A stretch of DNA of 58,975 nucleotides from Pseudomonadales bacterium (GTDB lineage: Bacteria; Pseudomonadota; Gammaproteobacteria; Pseudomonadales; Azotimanducaceae). The stretch covers positions 1 through 58,975 of the forward strand of contig JAHRVQ010000087.1 in NCBI GenBank assembly GCA_019090615.1, read 5' to 3'. The translations under genes were made by a program, and so were the position numbers. The notes below the pieces were generated by a model. It made no database searches, was not told the origin of the DNA, and was given only the letters and a program-made list of their open reading frames with translations. Each line of letters begins with the position of its first letter. The stretch's first letter is position 1. Shown in pieces: positions 40,776-49,663 of the stretch.

Positions 40776-41990
40776 TCAATGATACAGCGGCAACTCAAGC
40801 GTCACCACACTACCTTTGGCATAGACCGACTGAAAATCAATACCGCCATCGTTTAGCTTCGCCAGTTCCTGGCTCAATGCCAGACCCAGGCCAGTGCCAG
40901 CATAAGATTTTGTGTAGGCATCATCAATCTGTGAAAAAATCTGAAATAAACGATGTTTATCCTCTTCTTTTACACCGATGCCGGTATCTTCTATAATTAT
41001 TTTCACATGGTCTTCAGTGCATACTTGGCGCATTACAACAGAACCTTCATTGGTATATTTCAATGCATTGGAATATAGATTCATGATAATCTCTTTAATG
41101 CGCAGCGCATCACCATTAACCCATACTTCTTCGTTCTGCATATCTAGTCGAGCAGCTAGCTGTTTTTCAATCGATAAATAATTCAACATTTCAAAGACAT
41201 CGGCTACTATGGGCGTGATATTCATTCGCTGTTTATTGACCTGTAGCTTACCCGCCTCTATTGCATTCATATCCAGCACAGAATTAACCAGTTCCAGCAA
41301 GTGATTACTACTAACCTCAACAGTTTGTAACGCCTTTAATGTTCTCCCAGCAAGTTGATCAGTGTTCTTTCGCAATACAATTTTTGTGAATCCAATGATG
41401 GCATTCAGCGGGGTTCTGATTTCATGGCTCATATTGGCCATAAATAAATTCTTAGATTCAAGCAGATCCTCGGCCTCGGCGAGGTTTTTCATCACCTTGG
41501 TCTGGGTGGTATCAGAACAAACAGCAAACTCGAGGGCACCATAGTTTGTTGTCATCGATACGCTATGGGTTAGAAATCGTGGGAAGAATACAGTACCGTA
41601 AATAAGGTCAACAGGACGCACGGTAAGTAATTCGCCTTCTTCCTGAAGCATGGGTAACATTTTACCCGCTACAGTATTCATCGCCTCCCGCACAGAACCC
41701 GCCAGCACTCGCCTGAATTTTGCTTTTTCATCTGCGTTCGCAGAACCAATTTGATCGACACTAATACCTATCATTGCCGCGGCTGTTGTTTCACAACAGT
41801 TCATGACTAGCCTGACCTGAGACGAACCCTGTAATTCGACATAACAGATAAATTCTCCATTTTGTTCGAACCCAAGTCGCTTATCACTTACCTCAGACTG
41901 GACAGATATTTCCGCCTCAAGAACCTCGTTTAAAACAGTTACAAAGATAGCTGAAAAATCTTCAATCGGATAATTCAGAGAATCAATCAA
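40776..41990 (-). CDS. CheX-domain-fused sensor histidine kinase
   Basis: 404 residues without membrane segments. Residues 1-155 resemble a CheX/CheC-type chemotaxis phosphatase domain, with the catalytic-type ExxN at E102-N105 (REAMNTVAGKM). A short helix leads to HisKA with His189 (MSHEIRTPLNAIIGF) and a complete HATPase (NLYSNALKYTNEG, IIEDTGIGVKEED, GTGLGLALSQELA). The start is TTG at 41990; no ATG exists before the domain. In the CheC/CheX family ExxN removes phosphate from CheY-P. Fused to a kinase, it may act as a phosphatase on the CheY encoded divergently, or as a dimerisation or sensing module. It is divergent from the CheY-CheX-CheA operon. Confidence 0.85.
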   Translation of the reverse strand: MIDSLNYPIEDFSAIFVTVLNEVLEAEISVQSEVSDKRLGFEQNGEFICYVELQGSSQVRLVMNCCETTAAAMIGISVDQIGSANADEKAKFRRVLAGSVREAMNTVAGKMLPMLQEEGELLTVRPVDLIYGTVFFPRFLTHSVSMTTNYGALEFAVCSDTTQTKVMKNLAEAEDLLESKNLFMANMSHEIRTPLNAIIGFTKIVLRKNTDQLAGRTLKALQTVEVSSNHLLELVNSVLDMNAIEAGKLQVNKQRMNITPIVADVFEMLNYLSIEKQLAARLDMQNEEVWVNGDALRIKEIIMNLYSNALKYTNEGSVVMRQVCTEDHVKIIIEDTGIGVKEEDKHRLFQIFSQIDDAYTKSYAGTGLGLALSQELAKLNDGGIDFQSVYAKGSVVTLELPLYH

Positions 41991-42424
41991 TATGGAACCT
42001 GCTCAGGATTTTATTTTCATTTATTATAGACCAAGTTAAGGTCTGATATGATTCGATAAGGTCAGCCAGGCTTAGTACAAATAATTAATTTGATATCGTT
42101 TTTAATGCAGACCCAGTATAGATAAATAGTATAGGAGAATACCCGATACAATAATTAACCTTTGCCAACATACACCCTGTCCCAAAGTACATCCTGCACC
42201 AACGTGCCAAACCGAAAATTAAGGTTGAACATCCTTCTTTCAGAACCCAATGCTATAAAACCATTATTTACACAACTATCCCTCATAAAAGCATATCAAT
42301 ATTAACCAAAATTTATCAACTGAAATGCAAAACCTGAAAATTTTAAAATATAGTTAGGTCAGATATGCCCAAAACGATTTTGATAACTACACTGATAATT
42401 ATCAGTATTTTTAGGGTATTAAAA
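41991..42424. other. Divergent control region of the CheX/CheY/CheA island
   Basis: About 430 bp of AT-rich DNA separate the minus-strand CheX-kinase from the plus-strand CheY. The only strong element is a 16-bp palindrome next to the CheY start. An in-frame ATG at 42365 exists upstream of CheY, but the extension it would encode is hydrophobic and lies before the canonical receiver start. Confidence 0.5.
42391..42406. promoter_or_regulatory. Perfect 16-bp palindrome before CheY
   Basis: ACTGATAATTATCAGT is its own reverse complement and is followed by ATTTTT, 18 bases upstream of the receiver start codon. It could be an operator or a small attenuator hairpin. Confidence 0.5.
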
Positions 42425-42802
42425 ATGGCAAGTGTGGTGATTGTTGACGATAGTGTATTTCTTGCAGATAAAATCAAAGCTTTTCTTGAAGCTGAAGGTC
42501 ACGAAGTGCTGGGGGTCGGTGAAGACGGCAACGAAGGGTTTGCCCTTTACAAAGAGCATAAACCAGACTTCATCACTCTGGACATCACAATGCCAGTTCG
42601 CGATGGACAGGAATGCCTGGAAGATATACTTGAGTACGATGAATCTGCCAGCGCAATCGTTGTCTCCGCCATCGACGATAAAGCCATTATTCTAGATTGC
42701 ATGACCACCGGTGCAAAAGGCTTTATAGAAAAACCGCTGAAGTTCAGCAACGACGATTTTTGTACTGTTTTCCGCGAGGCAATTGAAGCCGCCTTACATT
42801 AA
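42425..42802 (+). CDS. CheY-like single-domain response regulator
   Basis: 125 residues from the ATG at 42425; upstream in-frame codons to 42365 are probably not translated. It is a stand-alone receiver: acidic pocket D8-D9 (VIVDDSVF), phospho-acceptor Asp53 (FITLDITMPVRDG), Ser81 and Lys103 (IEKPLKF). There is no output domain, so it works by protein contact or as a phosphate shuttle. It is first in an operon with a CheX/STAS-like/zinc protein and a CheA-like kinase. Confidence 0.9.
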   Translation: MASVVIVDDSVFLADKIKAFLEAEGHEVLGVGEDGNEGFALYKEHKPDFITLDITMPVRDGQECLEDILEYDESASAIVVSAIDDKAIILDCMTTGAKGFIEKPLKFSNDDFCTVFREAIEAALH

Positions 42803-42945
42803 CCCGCGCTGCCTATCCTTAGATAAATTGAGCGATAGCGCGAGAAATTAATTAACCGGTACGCAGTTGTTGCGGAAAATACCCGAAAAAATGCTACAAC
42901 CTATTTCGTTTATTCCTTTTTGATTATTCATTGCCTGGAGAAATC

Positions 42946-44253
42946 ATGCATTTAGAGTCGATTGATTATGATGCCGTTATCGATGTACTTAGAAACGGCT
43001 TCATTGCCGGGCTAGAAGATATATTAGAAATAACCCTGGAGGCAGGAGAAACATCAACCCATTCCGAAAAGACCTATTCACCACAGGGTAATTGTTTTGT
43101 CGAGGTAGGATTTATCGGTAAGGTAACCGGCTTTGTCGCCATTTGCGCTGATGAAGCCGTTTTTTCTGAATGCTTTGATCTCCAGGCTGAGGCATCGGTG
43201 CTGTTAGATGAAATTCGTCATCAAATTACCGGTCCCTTAAAAGAAATCGCCAATACAACTGCCGGCAAGATACTCAAGATTTTGCTACAAACCTATTCAC
43301 CAATGACGATGCAGGCACCCAAGGTTACCTATGGCGCAGTTTCCTATCCAAAAGTTGGTTGTGTGCGGCATAGCATGAAGACCAACTCCGGAGAAATCCA
43401 TTTCTATTTTAGTATTGATTCAATGAAACTTGATGTCACCAAGGCGATCGAAAAACTCGAAGAATCAGAACAAAAAAACCAGGACGTCATCGAATGGTTG
43501 GGCACATTATTCGAAGAACTGGAACTGACTGAAACCAACCTGGTGGACGATGTCGGCGATACAATCAGGAAGATTGAGGAAATTGAACGAGTGTTATCAG
43601 ACAGTGAACAAACACTAGACGATACGCTGCGCACTGATCTACAGGAAGCCCTGTCAACACTGACACATACCCGGCAAACAATGAATCGCAACCTGGCGAT
43701 TACCATTCATGATCTGCGAGTCTGTAACAACCAGATGCTGAATCATCTAATGGTCACAAAAGTCTGGGAGCACGACACTTATCTTAAGGTCACCTTATTT
43801 GGCTACCTTGAAGACCGCTCCAATTTGGCTTTTTTCAACGAAATTGGTAGCGGCAAGTTAGTCATCAATGCGCGCAACCTGTTACGCTTTAGTGACAATG
43901 GCATCCGTGCCTGGGGCAAACAGACTAAACGACTTAGCGACAAAGTTGATCTTAGCTTCGAAGAATGCACCAGCCATTTCCTGGAGGTATGTCTTGAAAA
44001 ACCACGCTTTGCTGACAAATTATCCGTCGAGTCCATTCTTTCACTATATACCTGTGCTTCGTGTCATTATAGGGAAGAGGTAATTTTACATAAGGACAGT
44101 CATCGACAGTTCCAGCTGCCTAAAGTGCTCTGCAGTTGCGGCAATATTATGCGACTGTCGCCAAAACAGGAATCAACCACAGAATTTCTTGCCCAGGTTA
44201 ATAACATGCTGGTCAATGAACAAACCACAACAACCCAGGACCAACGCCACTAG
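42946..44253 (+). CDS. CheX-like / coiled-coil / STAS-like / zinc-ribbon protein
   Basis: 435 residues from the ATG at 42946, seven bases after GGAG; the longer frame begins at a TTG. Residues 1-160 resemble CheX, with ExxN at E100-N103 (KEIANTTAGK). Residues 165-250 are charged and helical, probably a coiled coil. Residues 265-350 look STAS-like (LFGYLEDRSN, LVINARNLLRFSDNGIRAW, FEECTSHFLEVC). A C-terminal zinc ribbon is suggested by C370-x2-C373 and C396-x-C398. No membrane segment. It may couple CheY dephosphorylation to an anti-sigma-like or scaffold output. The architecture is unfamiliar to me; the function is inferred. Confidence 0.75.
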   Translation: MHLESIDYDAVIDVLRNGFIAGLEDILEITLEAGETSTHSEKTYSPQGNCFVEVGFIGKVTGFVAICADEAVFSECFDLQAEASVLLDEIRHQITGPLKEIANTTAGKILKILLQTYSPMTMQAPKVTYGAVSYPKVGCVRHSMKTNSGEIHFYFSIDSMKLDVTKAIEKLEESEQKNQDVIEWLGTLFEELELTETNLVDDVGDTIRKIEEIERVLSDSEQTLDDTLRTDLQEALSTLTHTRQTMNRNLAITIHDLRVCNNQMLNHLMVTKVWEHDTYLKVTLFGYLEDRSNLAFFNEIGSGKLVINARNLLRFSDNGIRAWGKQTKRLSDKVDLSFEECTSHFLEVCLEKPRFADKLSVESILSLYTCASCHYREEVILHKDSHRQFQLPKVLCSCGNIMRLSPKQESTTEFLAQVNNMLVNEQTTTTQDQRH

Positions 44254-44298
44254 AAGTAATTCAGGCGATACTTTGTCGTTCTATAACCGGCAGGTCAA

Positions 44299-44387
44299 CG
44301 TATAACTGTTTCGCTTATGAGCATTTATCATATTTACCAGGGCTTGTTGCCCATATCAAGCACGCTACCTGACGAAACAGTTATACG
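44299..44387. repeat. 15-bp perfect inverted repeat with 59-nt loop
   Basis: CGTATAACTGTTTCG (44299-44313) and CGAAACAGTTATACG (44373-44387) are exact reverse complements. Inside, GGGC-TTGTT-GCCC (44340-44352) forms a second hairpin. It fills the 203-bp spacer before the CheA-like gene and has no T run after it. Candidates are a structured 5' RNA, an attenuator or a small mobile-element remnant. Confidence 0.7.
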
Positions 44388-44456
44388 GCCGCCGAATACG
44401 ACATTATTAATTGGTTAGCGTCGCGTATAATACCAGCGCACTATAGAGGTAGGCTT

Positions 44457-47114
44457 GTGCAGTTAAAAAATATTTCGTCAAAACCATTGATTATTTCTTT
44501 GATACTTGGGCTCTGCGTCAGCGCAATAGCACTATCATTTTATGCCTCCCATGAATCAAAAAAATCTGCTCTAGTGGCACAAACCAAAACCTTGAAACGT
44601 GTTATCGAAGTGGCATCAAATGACGCTTTGGCCGATCTGTATGAACTCACTGTAGAACTTGCAAAAAGTGTCGTATCGAACGACATACTCATAAAAACAT
44701 TCAAGACCGCCGAAACAAGTTTCGATGAAGCACAAAGCGAACAACTTAATATAGAGCTCGGCCGGCAGTTTCACCAACGATTTGTTACCGCTGGGCTGTT
44801 GGAGGTGATAAAAATCCGCGCTTATGATACTCGACTGCATTATCTTGGCGCTAGCAACGAAGGCCGCGATCTAGGCGAAAAACTTTTATATGAAGTCATA
44901 GAAACTGTATTACAACGAAAAAAAGCCGAACGATTTAAACCGCTAGCCATACGGTGGCAGACCGACAATAGCGCATATTATTCACTTTTCTACCCTGTTG
45001 GCGGGTTACGTTTAGCTGGCTATGTAGAAATCGTAGTTGCGCCGGCGCACAATTTGGGCATTATCGATCAGGCCCTCGCCGCGCCAGTGACCATTCGCTC
45101 CCTCGACCAGAAACCATTATATCAAAGTAGCAATTGGCAAAATACCAGCGATAAGGTACTGGAAGTTGTCTATCGCATGCCACTGAGCAATGGCAACCCA
45201 GGACTGGAACTTATCCTACAGGAGGATATTCAGGCCTTCAAAAATTCCACCCAGCAGACCCAGACACTTATTGTCGGGGTGTTTGTACTGCTGGCTGTTT
45301 TTGGATTGCCATTTTCCTTATTAGTTTTGCGTAAGAACTTATTCCAACCGTTAGAAGCACTATCAGGCTCCGTGTCTCTCATCGCTAGCGGTGATATGTC
45401 AGTTGAATTAAAACCAACGCCAAGGAAAGACGAATTGGGCTCCCTTGTAGTTTCAGTAGAATCGATGCGAATTGATTTAAAAGATGTAATTGAAAACCTT
45501 GATCATAAAGTAGCCGCAAGGACTGAGGAACTGGTTATTGTCCAGGATGAAATAACTGATATTCTCGACTCTGTGGAAGAGGCCATATTTACCTTTAATT
45601 TGGATAAAAGTGTGAATGCCGAACATTCAAACAAAGCAGAGCGATTGTTCTCTACCAAAGATTTTGAAGAAGCCAATTTATTTACCCTACTTGATGCAGA
45701 TGAGGCCGCTGCGAAGCAATTCGATAAATGGTTGTCTTTTTGCGCGAAAAACAAAGCAGTACTCAAACAGTGGAAACAAATAGAGAAACTGACACCCATT
45801 CGTGAAATTAAACGCCAGCAAGCACCCAATACGGGCAAGCCAGGCGTAAATAATGCTGGCACAGGGGGTAATAACTTTGAGATTATACAACTCACCTACC
45901 AACCCATAGTAAAAGATAACCAACTAACAAAAATAATGGTGTTGGCAATGGACGTGACAGACCAGCGTCTAATCGAGAAAGCCTTAGAAAAAAGTAAACA
46001 CGACCAGAACTGCTTAACCGAACGCGTGGTCGCGATGATCGCAGGGGATCAGGAAGAAATTGAAAACTGGATTAACCTGAGTAAAGCCGCCCTGGAGCAC
46101 TTTACTAAATTTGAAACAATCGAAGATTTTGGTCAGGATGTTGATGAACTCTTTAGAGAGGTACATACACTTAAGGGCCATAGTGGCACACTGGGTTTTG
46201 GTGAATTTGCAAATGCGCTAGGGTTAGCTGAAAACAACCTCGCTAACCTACGTAACGGCACAGAAATGGATATCGTTGACTGGAGCAATAGTATCGTTCA
46301 TGCCGATTCAGAGCTGGCAAATATCCAGCAATTAAAACAAAAAATATTTGCTGCACATTCTAAAGAAGGGGTGTGGGTCAACAAAACCATTTATGAAGAA
46401 ATGTTAGGTAACCTTAAAGAAAACCGCTCCTACGACATAGATCAACTAATGCAAGCGATTGAAAAACTGGATGCAATGCGGTTTGAATCTTTTTGCCGAA
46501 AATATACGCAACTTACTGAGCGTTCCTCTACAGCACTGGGCAAAAAAGTCGGCCAGTTAAATATAGAAACGCCGGATGTGCTAATTAAAAAATCAGTACT
46601 CAGGAATTTGGATGATGCGATTGTGCATCTGCTGAGAAACGCTATAGATCATGGCATCGAACCGGCCAGCGTCCGAGACAAACTTGGCAAAGATGAAGGC
46701 AAGATTAGCATTGCTGCCACCATGGGTGATGAACAACTATCAGTGGTTATCCGCGATGATGGCCGAGGCATTGATCCAGACCATCTCGCCCGTGTTGCAC
46801 TCAAAAAAGATCTGCTGACCACAGAGCAGGTCGCAGCGCTATCAAAAGAAGAAAAGATGGATTTGATCTTTATGCCGGGTTTTACCTCGAAGCAATCGGT
46901 TACTGCTTTAAGCGGCAGAGGCGTTGGAATGGACGCAGTAGCAAATTGTCTCAACGAAATAGGCGCAAGTATCTCGATGCATAGTGAAATTAATATGGGT
47001 ACCCGGTTCACCATTTCCATCCCTCACGTGAACAGACTAGCGGCATTTGATACCTTACTAAACCCAGAAGGTAAAATTATGTCGTTAGCTCACGGCAACC
47101 TGGCCAGTCATTAA
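44457..47114 (+). CDS. Membrane-bound CheA-like kinase with HPT domain and no CheW-binding domain
   Basis: 885 residues, GTG start after GAGGTAGG. Order: TM1 (about 10-30), extracytoplasmic sensor (about 31-260), TM2 (about 270-292), HAMP (KNLFQPLEALSGSVSLIASG), coiled linker, PAS-like region (about 360-510), HPT with His570 (REVHTLKGHSGTLGF), then a CheA-type P4 ATPase with N-box HLLRNAIDHGIEP, DDGRGIDP and ALSGRGVGMDAV. The protein ends 25 residues after the ATPase fold, so the P5/CheW-like domain of true CheA is missing. It probably phosphorylates the CheY two genes upstream. The sensor is paralogous to that of the chemoreceptor at 38022-39929. Confidence 0.85.
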   Translation: MQLKNISSKPLIISLILGLCVSAIALSFYASHESKKSALVAQTKTLKRVIEVASNDALADLYELTVELAKSVVSNDILIKTFKTAETSFDEAQSEQLNIELGRQFHQRFVTAGLLEVIKIRAYDTRLHYLGASNEGRDLGEKLLYEVIETVLQRKKAERFKPLAIRWQTDNSAYYSLFYPVGGLRLAGYVEIVVAPAHNLGIIDQALAAPVTIRSLDQKPLYQSSNWQNTSDKVLEVVYRMPLSNGNPGLELILQEDIQAFKNSTQQTQTLIVGVFVLLAVFGLPFSLLVLRKNLFQPLEALSGSVSLIASGDMSVELKPTPRKDELGSLVVSVESMRIDLKDVIENLDHKVAARTEELVIVQDEITDILDSVEEAIFTFNLDKSVNAEHSNKAERLFSTKDFEEANLFTLLDADEAAAKQFDKWLSFCAKNKAVLKQWKQIEKLTPIREIKRQQAPNTGKPGVNNAGTGGNNFEIIQLTYQPIVKDNQLTKIMVLAMDVTDQRLIEKALEKSKHDQNCLTERVVAMIAGDQEEIENWINLSKAALEHFTKFETIEDFGQDVDELFREVHTLKGHSGTLGFGEFANALGLAENNLANLRNGTEMDIVDWSNSIVHADSELANIQQLKQKIFAAHSKEGVWVNKTIYEEMLGNLKENRSYDIDQLMQAIEKLDAMRFESFCRKYTQLTERSSTALGKKVGQLNIETPDVLIKKSVLRNLDDAIVHLLRNAIDHGIEPASVRDKLGKDEGKISIAATMGDEQLSVVIRDDGRGIDPDHLARVALKKDLLTTEQVAALSKEEKMDLIFMPGFTSKQSVTALSGRGVGMDAVANCLNEIGASISMHSEINMGTRFTISIPHVNRLAAFDTLLNPEGKIMSLAHGNLASH

Positions 47115-47232
47115 GTAACCATTTTTTGAGTTATTGCCAGGCATAGATTGGCGAAACTTTTGCAAAGGGGCTTCTTAAAGGAGCCTTCGTAAAGGGATTT
47201 TTGCTAAACGCGCATTTACTATCGAGTTTTGA

Positions 47233-49561
47233 TTAAACAGACTTTGACAAGCGCTTTAACCAGAACTTCCACTCGGCAACTTCTTTACCCTGTTCGGCAA
47301 TATCCATGGAAGTTTTAACGACCTGTCCCGCCTCTAATGCTTCAGAGGAGCAGCTCTCAGCTGAATCTTTTAGTTTATCAATACCAGCGGAAGTCTGCTC
47401 AAGGGTAGTTGCCTGTTGCTCAGTGCGATTACTTAAATCAATATTACCTTTAGCAATTTTTTCTGAAGCCAGGACAACGGATAACGCCATACTTTGAATT
47501 TCCTTAATGATGCTGCTTAAATCTGTAGCAGTCTTGTTAACTGACGCTTTCACCTCGCCAAAGTCACCACCATAATCTCCCGTGATTCTAGCCGTCAAAT
47601 TCCCCTCCGCCATCTGATTAAACACCGCACCTAACTCGTCAAAGGTACCACTAATCAGCTCCATCAATTGATTGAGTGAATCTGTCAGAGCAATAAAGAA
47701 ACCCGCTTTATCTTGTGTCGCCATACGCGTAGAAAGTTCACCTTTTGAAGCCGACGCCACCAGGTCTTCGGCTTCATCCATTACAGATTTCAAATTATCC
47801 GCTGTTTGATTGGCTTTGGTGGCAATTTCGCCAAAGGTACTCTGATAGGATTTTTCGATACGATGATTAAGATTGCCCGTTGCCAGGGCTTCCATCATCA
47901 ATTGCGTATCTTGCAACGAACTACTCACCGAATCGATAAGGTTATTAAGGTTGAAACTAAGACTCGAAAAGAAGCCTTCTTTACCTTCAATGGTTATTCG
48001 ATCTTTCAACCGTCCTTCAGAGCTAGATTTTACTAGCGCTTCAACTTCGCCCATTGCGGATTGCAAATTATCGGCAGTTTGATTGGCTTTCACAGCGATC
48101 TCACCGAAGGTACCCTGATAACGTGTTTGAATACGCTGCTCCAGATTACCGACGGCCAAAGCATCCAGAATCTTTTTCGTATCAAACAACGAGTTGCTAA
48201 CACTATCCAGTAGACTATTAGGTTTTTCACTAACAGACAAAAAGAAACCAGATTTGTCGGTAAGTGTTATTCTGTTTTCAAGATCGCCGCAACTGGCCTG
48301 ACTAATAACATCATCTATTTCTTTTTCGACCTGGGACTCAGTGGTTTTGTTCACCCATTCAAGCGTAGTACCAAGGGCTTGCCCATCAACATCACAAACC
48401 GGTGTGGCATTCACCAGGAACACCCGATCTTCTATGACGATTTCCTGCCGCTCAAACCCACGCCGCAATTGATTACAGAGCGCAGACCTATCCGAGGACC
48501 CAAACACGCCAAATTCCATATCCAGTACCGCCTGCACAGTTTTCATCGGACGCAGCATCTGGCCCAGAGAATCATTGCCATAAACCAGCCGATTTTCTGA
48601 ATTGATAATCGCTACCCCAGTAGTAACGCCATCTAGAGACTGCCTTATTCTGCTGTTTTCTCGAGCAATACCCTGCTCCTCCAGCACCTTCTGCCTTTCT
48701 AATCTGAGTTTTTCCTGACTCTGTGCTTCTGCCAGATAAGTTTCTGTTAGATCATGCCACTCGATGACTGTTCCGAGTCGATTATCATCTTCATCTATCA
48801 CCGGCGAGATAATCAGCTTTAGATGCCGCTCACCAATTGACAAGGTTTCTGTGGCCGGCTCTACAAAGGTACTGAGGTTGACTTTAAGGGCCGCAAATTG
48901 TTTCCCTAACGCCACACCCTCCAAATTGGTTGGATCTTGTTTGCCAAAAATTATCGACGGATCATTAACGTAGTTTTTAAAATAATCATTTAGCCGGTTG
49001 TTAGTGAAAATAACCTGATCTTTTTCATCCAGCATCATGATCGCGGTAGCAGCATTTCGTAAGGCAAAATTAACCCGAGAGGGCTCAGTAGAAATACGTT
49101 TATTTTCTCTGAACACAAATATAAAGAAAATCAGCGCGTTAGTCATACTACCTAGCTCATCTTTACGCTTATTGCCCTCCACCTCAATAGATAAATCACC
49201 GTCCGCAATTGCGCTCACGGCTTGCTGAAGGTTTTTCATCGGGTTAAATAAATTTTTGCAGTAACACCAAAGCGCTGCAAACACCGACAACACTCAGTAA
49301 TACAAAAAGACCAATAATAAGCTTTTGGGTATTGGCTAAAGATTGTAAGAACGCGGCAATATCTTCCTGCAACATTTGGTTTAAAGCCGGTTGGCCATTA
49401 GGAAAGGCCGGTAAGTATTCTATCTCCAGGATAGAATCACTGGCATCGGCGCTAGCACCGAAATATTCAAGCTTTTTATTGTAGGCACGCACCTTGACCA
49501 GATCGATGGTGGCTATTCGCTTAGAGCATATAGCTATTATATTAATGACACCTAAGAACAA
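47233..49561 (-). pseudogene. Degraded poly-HAMP/PAS chemoreceptor
   Basis: Two overlapping frames (49244-49561 and 47233-49293) together make one damaged receptor. The N-terminal TM and most of the sensor are missing: IDLVKVRAYNKKLEYFGAS is followed almost directly by the membrane-proximal NQMLQEDIAAF. A one-base frameshift near 49252-49262 splits ...SALVLL from KNLFNPMKNL. Then come HAMP, two PAS-like segments and tandem HAMP-like repeats with a period of about 91 residues (KANQTADNL twice). The methyl-accepting domain starts (ASEKIAKGNIDLSNRTEQQA) but stops after about 60 residues. The closest relative in the window is the CheA-like protein (QEDI.AF; KNLF.P; RKDELGS). Confidence 0.85.
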
Positions 49562-49663
49562 ATTTTAAAAAAATAGAATCCCGCCAGGAATAGACCCGTA
49601 TTGCGAGCACTGGATCTATACTTGGAGAATCATATTCTTTTGATAAAAAATCGACGAGCGACA

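Noticed and set aside
49244-49561. Separate 105-residue membrane protein
   Set aside because: Its sequence aligns with the sensor end and TM2 of the CheA-like kinase and continues in another frame as the HAMP of the downstream reading frame, so it is the broken 5' part of the receptor pseudogene.
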